Under the pieces are notes generated by a model. The model saw only the letters and a program-made list of their open reading frames with translations. It was not told where the DNA came from and did not search any database. The translations under genes were made by a program, and so were the position numbers. Below, in pieces: positions 30,006 to 43,200 of a stretch of DNA of 64,000 nucleotides. Source of the DNA: Apoderus coryli (taxonomy: Eukaryota > Arthropoda > Insecta > Coleoptera > Attelabidae); contig OU452199.1 of assembly GCA_911728435.2 (NCBI GenBank), positions 42,171,253 to 42,235,252 on the forward strand, written 5' to 3'. Each line of letters opens with the position of its first letter. Position 1 is the first letter of the stretch.

Positions 30006-31404
30006 GTATGAACACATCTACTTCACAGTCTGGTGCTGAAAAAAGTTCAGTCGACAACTTTTGCAGTGCCTGCTGACAATTACAATAATACTTCAAAGTA
30101 GTACCACCACAACAGACAATTATGCAACTGTCCTTGAGCACACCAAGTCATGAATGAGTCCTTAATACGTAAAACGGTCGTCCGTGTTTAAAGCCTTGTG
30201 GTTGAGTAATTAAAATTAATAAGTGACGAGAAGTAGTCTTTAGCGTTAGAAAATGTGTCTTTGGTTCGATTGTTTAAGTAGGGAAGAATCCAAACGACTC
30301 GTTTCCTTGGTATTACCGAAAGACCTGCACAACTGCACATGCTTTTTAATGGCAACATTACATGCACATTGTCAATCAAATTTTTGGTTTTAAAATGGAT
30401 AAGGAGATGGGGATACATCGGCAATAAGAGGTAGGTACTATGTTGCTGTTTTGAGTTGACTTTGCATTAAATCTTGATGCGAAACGATTGAACAAAATTT
30501 TATTACTGCATCTGATTGACAAGTAAAAGTAGCAGACTGAAAGGAAAATTAAATTTGGTCAATTTTGACATTGTATTAATTTTATTTTCATTTGAATTAA
30601 TGAATAAATACCAATCAACTTTTATAATAACACAATTGTTGCGATAAATCGACGAATTATTATTTGCTGTTAATATTTTTCATAGGTTTGGCACGCAAAC
30701 AGTGGTCTGAAAAAAGTTTAGTCGACAACTTTTCCAGTACCATCTGAAAATACCGTTAAAAGTTCCCGAAATACAGAGAAAACCTGTCCTTTAGCCAACA
30801 CCAATGTTTGAAATGTTACCAGAGCTTGTACAATAACGAAATCGCTTCACATGTCCTGGCACAGAGGCGTACATAACAGGCAAACATTTAAATTTAAAAA
30901 AACCTTTTGTGGAATTAATAATTGTAGGGGAATATATTACATCTACTTGTCTAAAGTAAATTACAACACTGCCTATCCCCTATGCATGTGGCTGGCAAAT
31001 GGAGGATTCCCCATCAGTTGCAGGTAATTTGTTGGGAACCTTTGTCGATTGATCTCAAGAATAATATGTACACATACCTACCTACTATTTTGTATTTTGA
31101 TATTTTTCATAGGTTGCCATACACGTTGCAGTCTGGTGCTGATAAAAGTTCAGTCGACAACTTTTCCAGTGCCAACTTGCAGCAAAACGTACAACCATAG
31201 GTAGTAACGAAATCTGTCAACCATAAACGTGTTTCCCTGAAGGCGTGTAATTATCGCCCCATAGTTAGTCAATTGCCGTGACCCACTTTTCAACTAGATA
31301 GGAAGATGTGGTTAAATGAAATCTGAATTCTATTCTAGTAGTATTAACATCTTTCATCTGCAATTTTGTGTAATTGTTGACGAGGAGGATGAAAATGTTG
31401 TAAG
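30006..31404 (+). repeat. array regime 1: three ~300-430-nt exon-like units
   Basis: Units start after TTTTTCATAG at 30,005, 30,685 and 31,112 and share CTGAAAAAAGTT(C/T)AGTCGA followed by CAACTTTT(C/G)CAGT. They end at donors GTAGGTAC (30,431) and GTAATTTGTTG (31,024 and 31,405). Units 1 and 3 read SGA(E/D)KSSVDNF in one frame, with a stop soon after. The repeated boundary sequences, not only the interiors, are conserved. Confidence 0.6.
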
Positions 31405-33600
31405 GTAATTTGTTGCTCTTTTACTTTTATATTATTATATCTTTACTTTTAGAGTTAAACTCGCCGTCCTAGTATTCGATAATCTTATATTTTTATTAAA
31501 CATTGAGAACTACATATCCAAATCTGATGACTATAACAATCCAAAATTTGGTAGTCGAACAACTTTTTCGTTGGTGGTATTTTGTATCGTTTACAATTTC
31601 ATAATTTTGGTTATTTTTATTTGTTTTTTGTTTATCTATTTTTAGTTTTTTTCTACAAATTTATTATAATTGACACGATGATTATCGAAATTTAATGAAT
31701 AGTTAAATATTACCAAAAATTATGAAGATATATTAGACCAAAATAGCAATTGAACACAGAAAAAACTCACATTACGGTGAAATATTCTACGAAAGAAACA
31801 ACAAATTTGAGAAAAGTTTACTTAAAAGGATACAAGAGTTATTATACTCTAACTTTGAGAACATTTAAATTACAAATAAATTACCTTTCAGTTGATACTT
31901 TTAGCGAAGAAATTATCCGTCACTAAAGTTATAAATTTGTGCGATTATAGTTCATATGGAAGATACAATATCAAAATACTAATAATTGCATTAAAACCGG
32001 GGACTTCTCCTGTAGATATTGTGATAAAATATTTTTTCCAGTAAGCTTGCTAATTTTAACGAAAACCCAACTATGACAATCAAACTCATTATGAATCGAC
32101 CCTTCCAAAACACTGACACCCAGGTGCGAACAACTCTCGATTTGGTTTTTGGTAGTGTTCCAAGTTTAGAACATTTTATCCTGTCAAATGTTCCAACGTT
32201 GGATTGTATTTCCAGATAAGTCAATTTTGAGTTCAGTTAATATCATAAATCAATGGTAAAACAAGAAAAAGTTTGAATTATTTAAAAATGCATGCTTTGG
32301 TAAATTATGTTTAGGTTCTCGACGTTAATTAATATTTTTCAGCATTTGAAGTCTATTATGAGATTTTTATTAGTTGATTTTGAATCAATGAAATATTGAG
32401 ACATTTTCAGTCAAACAAATATATTTTTATAATTAAATGCAACAGTTGGAGCTTAGAAGGGAACAAAATTCAAGATTTTGCGCTGTGTTTTATGTTGCGA
32501 ATCCTTGATGAGACAACTTTTAGATTTATTGTTTTGAACAGTGACAATTTTGAATGAACCATAATATCAATGTAAATGGAAAATGCTGTTAAGTTTTCAC
32601 AGTGAAAGAAGGAATTAATTCAATATCTTGATAGAAAACAATGGAATTTTGCTTTATATTTGTAACTATTATGAATAATATGTCATAATCAAAAATTTGA
32701 AAAAGTTAATTGGTTGTACTATTATCGTCAAATTTTAGGTTTCTCCATAAAATCGAGTCAAAAGTTAATAATCCAAAGCTCATCTGGTAAAGTAATATTT
32801 TTTATACTTTTCAAATATCGTAAAATAAATTTAAATCAAGAAAACAGAAGAATGAAGACGCCATAATTAACAAAATATTCATATTAAATAATATACAATC
32901 GAATAAAGGGTTAATTTCATAATTCTTCAGGGTATGTAGGTCTTGTATCATTCGATATGGTTTTACAATATTTTCTAGAATGCTATTCAATCAAGAATCA
33001 TCAGGACCAAATTGTCGTAAGTTGATAAAACTTTGCATAGTCGATTTTCAACACTAAAAAATGGTCCAAAAATTTTGGACGAAGATAGTAATTGTTTAAA
33101 TAGAGAAAAATATCGCGATTTGCTTCAATTTTGGAGACATATGGTGAAGATCCAAACCAGGCTAAGTTTCAGATGCTGGATTGATTTATTTTTGATAAAA
33201 GGAGAACTTGGAAAGTGTGAATGGTGAAAAATGAATTGCAAGAAAAAATTCTGTATTTATATTTAAAGCATAATTTTATAGGATGTACCTATGTTCCCGG
33301 AATTAGAAGTTAATAAATTGTTTTAATTCTGTCCAATTTCCACATCATAAGTAACGTTTCGTTATCTAATATTGTTTGCACCAGCCTTTTCTAAAAAACC
33401 TGATTGTGGTACAAATAATATTACCGAAATGTTGTGGAGATGGGGAAGTTGGACAAAATAAACTTTTTTTACATGAGCTAGCTTATTTGACAAACAGAAA
33501 ATACAATTTCGTTAGAAAGTTTTGTGAAAAGTTCCAAGAATATTGAAACTGTAGAATAAATGCGGTTTGGAAATATTTGTTAGTTCTACGCAAGTTGAAA
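31405..33600. other. A+T-rich stretch between array regimes
   Basis: About 2.2 kb with weak, diverged similarity to its neighbours (isolated TTTTTCCAG/TTTTAG sites) and no clear repeat period. No protein or RNA gene recognised. It may be a long intron or decayed cassettes. Confidence 0.35.
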
Positions 33601-33673
33601 TTATAAATGGTTAATTTTGTTTTGAAGAACATCATGGTTTTTGAAAACTTACGGAAACAATTTGAAGAAGAAG

Positions 33674-36600
33674 GTAATTTTTTATATAAAAAGAAAGTTT
33701 TTGGCAGTTACAGGAATACCTAATTCATTTATACTTAAATTCCTAACCAATTATACATGGCCTTTCTGCTCAAGAATGGTTCTGCAGAATACAAGATCAT
33801 CCGTGTTTTGAATCACAACAAATAGATCAATCTCAACTAGTCATGTCTCATAACAGAAGATTCCAGTTCCAGTAAAATAGAGAAAAACCAGTCTTGTGTT
33901 AAGAGTATTGTCATCAATTTATCCTTATAAAAAAAGTTTACATATTTTGGAGAAGACATTTCTGATTAGAAGTAGCATATCAAAATGGTTTCGAAGTGGT
34001 TTGTGAATAATTAGAAGCCTCTGGTGTCAAGGTAATTTTTCATGTATAAAGAGGGTTGTTTTTGTCAGTTTGTAGGAATAAGTTTATCTAAAAATGTACA
34101 ACAGCAAATGGCTTACGATTTTTGATTTATAAAACGCGTGGTATTTGATTGCCCAAGCAAAATTTAGGCCCAACTTTGAAGATTTGTGCAAGATTAAAGT
34201 TTATGGAAGCGTGGATAAGACTTAACGGTAAACGTAAAATAGAGAAATACCAGTCTTGTGTTCAAGTTTCAGATGATGGAATGCATGTTTAGAATTATTT
34301 GTTTAATGGTACTGTCCATATTTTCACATTTTGCGAGAAGATAAGTTCCAAGTACTTGTTTTTTATCGCTAATGGAGTCTGAAGATAATTGAAGTAGAAG
34401 ACTATATTATCATAAAATAGCCCAATCCAGAAAATCTTTCAGCAATTATGAACGTTAATCTAATTAGCATTTTTCACAAGATATTATTTCCAAAAGATGA
34501 CAGCGATCAACAGAAAATATTAGGAGGACCTTTTAACGGTAAACATAAAATTGCCCAAATCGGTTTTATTTTAGATATCAGACTGAATCAACAGTACATT
34601 TATTAGTTCATTTTTAAATTATCGAAATTACGCAAGGAACAGATTTCCACAAGATGTTTTCGTCTGAAGCCTTTGGGTTATGGAAAGAGTGGCAGATTTT
34701 GTTAGACGGTAAAAATACGATACAACCAACTTGGTTTGCTTTGATTTTTAGCAGTGAAGAAAAATTGTGTTTATGAACGAAGTAGTATTTCTTGTTCGGC
34801 AATTTGAGAGTTGGAGTATTGTCATCAATTTATCTTAATAAAAATGATATTTTTGTATTAAAAATTTTACATATTTTGGAGAAGACAATTCGAATTAGAA
34901 ATAGCATATCAAAATGGTTTCGAAGTGTACTGTGGTTAATTAGAAGCATCTGGTTTCAAGGTAATTTTTCATCTATAAAAAAGGTTGTTTTTGTCAGTTT
35001 GTAGGAATAAGTTTATCTAAAAATGTACAACAGCAAATGGCTTACGATTTGATTTATAAAACGCGTGGTATTTGACTGCCCAAGCAAAATTTAGGCCCAA
35101 CTTTGAAGATTTCTGCAAGATTAAAGTTTATGGAAGTGTGGATACCTAAGACTTAACGGTAAACGTAAAATAGAGAAAAACCAGTCTTGTGTTAAGTTTT
35201 AGATGATGGAAAGCTTGTTTAGAATTATTTGTTTAATGTTACTGTCCATATTTTTATATTTTGCGAGAAGAGAGGTTTTAATCGCTGATGAAGTTTGAAG
35301 ATTATTGAAGTAAAAGAAGACTATATCATAAAATGGCCTAATCGAGAAAATCTTTCAGCAATTATGAACGTTATTTTAATTAGTATTTTTCAAAAGATAT
35401 TATTTCCAAGAGATGACAGCGATCAACAGAAAATATTAGGAGGACCTTTTAACGGTAAACATAAAATTGCCGAAATCGGTTTTATTTTAGTTTCAGACTG
35501 AATGAACAGACAGTACTTTTATAGTTTATTTTCAATATATCGAAATTACGCAAGAACCAGTTTTCCACAAGCTGTTTTCCTCTGAAGCCTTTGGTTTATG
35601 GAAAGAGTAGCAGATTTTGTTAGACGGTAAAAATACGATACAACAAACTTGGTTTGCTTTGGGTTTTAGCAGTGATGAAAAATTGTGCTTATGAACGTAG
35701 TAGTATTTCTTGTCCGCCGATATGAGAGTTTGACTATTCTCATCAATTTATCTTAATAAAAATGATATTTTTGTAATAAAGATTTTACATATTTTGGAGA
35801 AGACAATTCGAATTAGAAATAGCATATCAAAATGGTTTTGAAGTGTTCTGTGATTAATTAGAAGCATCTGGTTTCAAGGTTATTTTTCATCTATAAAAAA
35901 GGTTGTTTTTGTCAGTTTGTAGGCATAAGTTTATCTAAAAATGTACAACAGCAAATGGCTTACGATTTGATCTATAAAACGGGTGGTATTTGACTGCCCA
36001 AGCGAAATCTAGGGCCAACTTTGAAGATTTGTGCAAGATTAAAGTTTATGGAAGCGTGGATAAGACTTAACGGTAAACGTAAAATAGAGAAGAACGAGTC
36101 TTGTGTTCAAGTTTCAGATGATGGAAAGCATGTTTAGAATTAGTTGTTTAATGGTACTGTCCATATTTTCACATTTTGCGAGAAGATAAGTTCCAAGTAC
36201 TTGTTTTTTATCGCTAATGGAGTCTGAAGATAATTGAAGTAGAAGAAGACTATATTATCATAAAATAGCCCAATCCAGAAAATCTTTCAGCAATTATGAA
36301 CGTTAATCTAATTAGCATTTTTCACAAGATATTATTTCCAAAAGATGACAGCGATCAACAGAAAATATTAGGAGGACCTTTTAACGGTAAACATAAAATT
36401 GCCCAAATCGGTTTTATTTTAGATATCAGACTGAATCAACAGTACATTTATTAGTTCATTTTTAAATTATCGAAATTACGCAAGGAACAGATTTCCACAA
36501 GATGTTTTCGTCTGAAGCCTTTGGGTTATGGAAAGAGTGGCAGATTTTGTTAGACGGTAAAAATACGATACAACCAACTTGGTTTGCTTTGATTTTTAGC

Positions 36601-38860
36601 AGTGAAGAAAAATTGTGTTTATGAACGAAGTAGTATTTCTTGTTCGGCAATTTGAGAGTTGGAGTATTGTCATCAATTTATCTTAATAAAAATGATATTT
36701 TTGTATTAAAAATTTTACATATTTTGGAGAAGACAATTCGAATTAGAAATAGCATATCAAAATGGTTTCGAAGTGTACTGTGGTTAATTAGAAGCATCTG
36801 GTTTCAAGGTAATTTTTCATCTATAAAAAGGGTTGTTTTTGTCAGTTTGTAGGAATAAGTTTATCTAAAAATGTACAACAGCAAATGGTTTACGATTTGA
36901 TTTATAAAACGCGTGGTATTTGACTGCCCAAGCAAAATTTAGGCCCAACTTTGAAGATTTGTGCAAGATTAAAGTTTATGGAAGCGTGGATAAGACGGTA
37001 AACGTAAAATAGAGAAGAACCAGTCTTGTGTTCAAGTTTCAGATGATGGAAAGCATGTTTAGAATTATTTGTTTAATGTTACTGTCCATATTTTCACATT
37101 TTGCGAGAGGAGAAGTTATAATTGTTTTTTAAACGCTAATGGAGTTTGAAGTAGAATCATAAAATTGCCCAATCCAGAAAATCTTTCAGCAATTATGAAC
37201 GTTATTTTAGTTAGTATCTTTCACAAGATATTAATTACAAGAGATGACTGCGATCAACAGAAAATATTAGGAGGACCTTTTAACGGTAAACATAAAATTG
37301 CCGAAATCGGTTTTATTTTAGTTTCAGACTGAATGAACAGACAGTACTTTTATAGTTTATTTTTAAATTATCGAAATTACGCAAGGAACAGATTTCCACA
37401 ATATGTTTTCGTCTGAAGCCTTGGGTTTATGGAAAGAGTAGCAAATTTTGTTAGACGGTAAAAATACGATACAACAAACTTGGTTTGCTTTGATTTATAG
37501 CAGTGAAGAAAAATTGGGTTTATGAACGAAGTCGTATTTCTTGTTCGAGGATTTGAGAGTTTGACTATTGTCATCAATTTATCTTAATAAAAACGATATT
37601 TTAAGATTTTACATATTTTGGAGAAGACAATTCGAATTAGAAATAACATATCAAAATGGTTTCCAAGTTTTCTGCGATTAATTAGAAGCATCTGGTTTCA
37701 AGGTAATGAATTTTTCATCTATAAAAAGGGTTGTTTTTGTCAGTTTGTAGGAATAAGTTTATCTAAAAATGTACAACAGCAAATGGCTTACGATTTGATT
37801 TATAAAACGCGTGGTATTTGACTGCCCAAGCAAAATTTAGGCCCAGCTTTGAAGATTTGTGCAAGATTAAAGTTTATGGAAGCGTAGATAAGACTTAACG
37901 GTAAACGTAAAATAGAGAACAACCAGTCTTGTGTTCAAGTTTCAGATGATGGAAAGCATGTTTAGAATTATTTGTTTAATGTTACTGTCTATATTTTCGC
38001 ATTTTGCGAGAAGAGAAGTTATAATTGTATTTTAATCGCTAATGGAGTTTGAAGATTATTGAAGTAAAAGAAGACTATGTCATAAAATGGGCCAAGCCAA
38101 AAAATCTTTCAGCAATTATGAACGTTATTTTAATTACTATTTTTCAAAACATTATTTCCAAGAGATGACAGCGATCAACAGAAAATATTAGGAGGACCTT
38201 TTAACGGTAAACATAAAATTTCCCAAATCGGTTTTATTTTAGTTTCAGACTGAATGAACAGGCAGTTCTTTTATAGTTTATTTTCAATATATCGAAATTA
38301 TTACGCAAGAAACAGATGTTGTTTTCGTCTGAAGCCTTTGGTTTATGGAAAGAGTAGCAGATTTTGTTAGACGGTAAAAATACGTTACAACAAACTTGGT
38401 TTGCTTTGATTTTTAGCAGTGAAGAAAAATTGTGTTTATGAACGAAGTAGTATTTCTTGTTCTGCGATTTGAGAGTTGGAGTATTGTCATCAATTTATCT
38501 TAATAAAAACGATAGTTTTGTATGAAAGATTTTACATATTTTGGAGAGTACAATTGGAATTAGAAACAGCATATCAAAATGGTTTCGAAGTGTTCTGTGA
38601 TTAATTAGAAGCATCTGGTTTCAAGGTAATTTTTCATCCATGAAAAGGGTTGTTTTTGTCAGTTTGTAGGAATAAGTTTATTTAAAAATGTACAATAGCA
38701 AAATGCTTACAATTCGATTTATAAATCGCGTGCCCAAGCATAATTTAGGCCTAGCCGAAGATTTGTGCAAGATTGAAGTTTATGGAAACGTGGACACCTC
38801 ACGGTAAAAATAAAATAGAACAACACCGGCCTTTGTTTCAAGTTTCAGATGCAGCAAAAT
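33674..38860 (+). repeat. array regime 2: ~920-bp tandem units, five to six copies
   Basis: The junction TTTCAAG before a GTAATTTTTC-type start recurs at 34,032, 34,961, 35,879, 36,809, 37,703 and 38,625 (periods 929, 918, 930, 894, 922); an older relative is at 33,674. Each unit holds four intron-like spacers. In the unit starting 34,032 region these are 34,228-34,272 (45 nt), 34,539-34,574 (36 nt), 34,709-34,751 (43 nt) and 34,961-35,004 (44 nt). Most are preceded by (A)ACG and end in TTTCAG or TTTTAG. Copies keep these boundaries while differing elsewhere. Alternate units are nearly identical (for example 34,614-34,802 and 36,462-36,650), so a 1,848-bp dimer was duplicated recently. Confidence 0.85.
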
Positions 38861-40280
38861 TATTTTGGGTCGTTTATATTTTTCAATTTGGGGATAAATT
38901 ATAGAGAAAAGTTTGAAGGAATTGGAGAACTGGTAAAGAATGAAATACGAGAGACCCCGGATTTCTTTTTAATTTTAGTTTAGACTACCAGCGAATTTTA
39001 GACAATTTTTAATGGATATTTGAGAATCTATATTAATGGGAATGACCAGGAAATATTAAATGAAAATCAGTTTCGATAAAAAAATTTAGGTTCGTTTTGA
39101 TTAGTCAAAGAAGAGAAATTCGGTCTGCTTGATTTGTAGCAGAAAATGTTGTACATGATTTCTTGACAGCAGAAGTGGACAGTGCTAAACGGAATACGAC
39201 AGTTTCTGGTAAAATTAAATACAACAAATCGCCATTTTGTTTTGAAGTTTTAGAATGTTTAATGCCAAAATTGATTGGAGCATCATTTATTTGAGAATTT
39301 AACCATCAATTTGATATCGTGACTGCCAAAATCCTGTTTTTCGGTAGATATTTGAGTCGCGCACAGGTAAAAATAACATTCTTATATCAATCGCGGTTTT
39401 GTCTTAAGTTTTAGGCTTGTACTAACCAAGCTTTACTAAATTGTTGTGCTGTCAATCAAGGAGGACATTTTACAAGTATTGATGTTTCGTTCCACGGTAA
39501 TTGAAATTTCAGCAAATTCTATATTTCTTTTGTTTTACAGAACATGCCTGAATTCTATAAATATACTTAATAAAAAAATACAATTAGCTTATGAGAATTG
39601 CTCCATCTATAGATTACGAAGGGTCGCTTGGGTACTTATCAATAACATGAATAAATTGGGAGTTGGGAGTAAAATTCAATTTGTTTCGAAATTAGAAGTT
39701 GACTATATACTAATATTCTTCTATATATGAATTGCTGCAATGAAGAGACTACAACACTAAAAGTGACTCTATGTGAGGTAAAAGTTTTGAGATACAGAAA
39801 ACGCAGTTTTTGTTTTTAGAGTTTCAGACTTGTATTACATTTTCAACTGTCTGTGAAACAATAATATTATGTAAACAGTTACAAATATGTACTTTGAAAG
39901 AAGAAGATGGTGGCTACAAATTTTATCATCTACTTCAACGAAGAAAGCCAATGAAGCTTGTTCCAATGTGCGATGACCAATACATTAAACTTTAACAACG
40001 CACTTTTGCTTTAAATTTAATATTTTTTTAAATATTTCGGACCAAATAAACATTCAAATAACAAAATTTTCAGAAAGAATTACATATCATTTTATAAATA
40101 CATTTTGATTGCTGACTAATATTATGAAGAAAAGAAGAATAACAAGGAAGTAGTTAAAGTCGTGAAATATGGAAAGCATTTTTTAGTTACGTTACATAAT
40201 ATGTATTGAAACGTCAAGTCTGTTGAAATTATATTATAGTCACTGAACTAAATAATGGAAAACGCGAGTTTTGTTTTAAA
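38861..40280 (+). repeat. array regime 3: diverged cassettes linking regimes 2 and 4
   Basis: Non-identical blocks separated by GTAA-starting spacers of about 40-55 nt. Examples are GTAAAATTAAATACAAC...TTTTAG near 39,208-39,252, GTAAAAATAACATTC...TTTTAG near 39,367-39,412, and GTAATTGAAATTTCAG...TTTTACAG near 39,498-39,540. The stretch 39,540-39,730 is open for ~60 codons in one frame but has no family resemblance. The boundaries match those of the flanking regimes, so this is probably the least homogenised part of the array. Confidence 0.55.
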
Positions 40281-43200
40281 GTACTGTATTTCCTAACAAG
40301 CAGTTGCTGCAATGAAGAAAGTTGTGAACAAGAATCTGGAACAGGAGTTGTGCGGTAAATTTTTAAAATACGAAAAACCCGGTATTTGATTTCAGTTACA
40401 GATTACAAGGTTCTGCAATTAAAATGTCCTATAAATGAACTGCTGAAAATCTACTACTTCACCAGAAGACTTATGATTTGTGCGCGGTACAACTACAGAA
40501 TTTCCTAATGCAATATTTTATCATAGACTGCAATGAAACCAAATGACGTTCCTGTTGAATAATCTGATTCAAGATTTGTGCGGTAAATCTTTAAAATACG
40601 AAAAACCCGGTATTTGTTTTCAGTTACAGATTACAATGTCCTGCAATAAAAATGTTCGACAAAAAGAAAAGTCCAAGCCAGATGATGTTCCTGAAATTTC
40701 AATCAAGATATGTACCGTAAATCCCTAAAATACGAACGACGCGAAATTTATTTTCACTTACGGTTTAAAAGGTCACGCAATTCTGCTGAAAATCTACAAC
40801 AGAAGACTTGTGATTTGTGCTGGGTAAAACCTTAAAATAGGAAAAGCCATTTTTTGTTTTAAGTTACAGAATTCCTGAATATTATTCAATTACTGCAGAA
40901 GAGAAAGGAACCAAAGACGTTTGAAAAAAAAACATTCGTTGCCGCTAGATAAGCATTGTGGGCGGTAATAATAAAGTACAGAAAACGCAGTTTTGTTTTT
41001 AAGTTGCAGAATTTCCAAAAGCATCGTCTTCTCATTTGCTACAATGAAGAAAATCAGATGGTGTAACCAAAAAAATGATCCTAATCACTATTTGTGCGGT
41101 AAATCTTTAAAATACGAAAAACCCGGTATTTTGTTTCAGTTACAGATTACAAAGTTCCGCAATGAAAATGTTCTGCTCAATATCTACTCCTTCACCAAAA
41201 GACTTATAATTTCTGCGCGGTAAAATTTACAGAATTTTCAAAAGCATCATAGGCTACAATGAAGAAAACCAACCAAATGGTGTAGCCAAAAAAATAATCT
41301 GAATCACGATTTGTGCGGTAAATCTTTAAAATACGAAAAACCCGGTATTTGTTTTCAGTTACAGATTACAATGTCCTGCAATGAAAATGTCCTGCTGAAT
41401 ATCTACTCCTTCACCAAAAGACTTACGATTTGTGCGCGGTAAAATTTACAAATTTTTCAAAAGCATTTTATCATAGGCTGCAATGAAGAAAACCAAATGG
41501 TGTAGCCAAAAAAATAATCTGATTCACGATTTGTGCGGTAAAATCTTTAAAATACGAAAAAACCGGGTATTTGTTTTCAGTTACAGATTACAATGACCTG
41601 CAATAAAAGAAAAGTCCAAGCCAGATCATGTGCCTGACATTTCAATCAAGATATGTGCCGTAAATCTCTACAATACGAACGACGCGAAATTTATTTTCAC
41701 TTACGGTTTAAAAGGTCACGCAATTATGCTGAAAATCTACAACAGAAGACTTGCGATTTGTGCTGGGTAAAACCTTAAAATAGGAAAAGCCATTTTTTGT
41801 TTTAAGTTACAGAATTCCTGAATATCATTCAATTACTACAGAAAAGAAAGGCACCAAAGAAGTTCGATTGAAAAACATTCGTGCCACTAGAGAAGCATTG
41901 TGGGCGGTAATAATAAAGTACAGACAACGCAGTTTTGTTTTTAAGTTGCAGAATTTCCAAAAGCATCATCTTTGTCATCTGCTACAATGAAGAAAATCAG
42001 ATGGTGTAACAAAAAAATGATCCTAATCACGATTTGTGCGGTAAATCTTTAAAATACGAAAAGACCCGGTATTTGTTTCAGTTACAGATTGCAAAGTTCC
42101 GCAATGAAAATGTCTTGCTGAATATCTACTCCTTCACCAAAAGACTTATGATTTGTGCGCAGTAAAATTTACAGAATTTTCAAAAGCATTTTATCATAGG
42201 CTGCAATGAAGAAGACCAAATGGTGTGGTCAAAAAAATAATATGAATCACGATTTGTGCGGTAAATCTTTAAAATACGAAAAAACCCGGTATTTGTTTTC
42301 AGTTGCAGATTACAATGTCCTGCAATAAAAATGTTTGACAAAAAGAAAAGTCCAAGCCAGATCATGTGCCTGAAATTTCAATCAAGATATGTACCGTAAA
42401 CCTCTAAAATACGAACGACGCGAAATTTATTTTCACTTACGGTTTAAAAGGTCACGCAATTCTGCTGAAAATCTACAACAGAAGACTTGCGATTTATGCT
42501 GGGTAAAACTTTAAAATAGGAAAAGCCATTTTTTGTTTTAAGTTACAGAATTCCTGAATATCATTCAATTACTGCAGAAGAGAAATGAACCAAAGAAGTT
42601 CGAATGAAAAACATTCGTGCCGGTAGAGAAGCATTGTGGGCGGTAATAAAGTACAGACAACGCAGTTTTGTTCTTAAGTTACAGAATTTCCAAAAGCATC
42701 ATCTTGTCATTTGCTACAATGAAGAAAATCAGATGGTGTAACCAAAAAAATGATCCTAATCACGATTTGTGCGGTAAATCTTTAAAATACGAAAAGACCC
42801 GGTATTTGTTTCAGTTACAGATTGCAAAGTTCCGCAATGAAAATGTCTTGCTGAATATCTACTCCTTCACCAAAAGACTTATGATTTGTGCGCAGTAAAA
42901 TTTACAGAATTTTCAAAAGCATTTTATCATAGGCTGCAATGAAGAAGACCAAATGGTGTGGTCAAAAAAATAATATGAATCACGATTTGTGCGGTAAATC
43001 TTTAAAATACGAAAAAACCCGGTATTTGTTTTCAGTTGCAGATTACAATGTCCTGCAATAAAAATGTTTGACAAAAAGAAAAGTCCAAGCCAGATCATGT
43101 GCCTGAAATTTCAATCAAGATATGTACCGTAAATCTCTAAAATACGAACGACGCGAAATTTATTTTCACTTACGGTTTAAAAGGTCACGCAATTCTGCTG

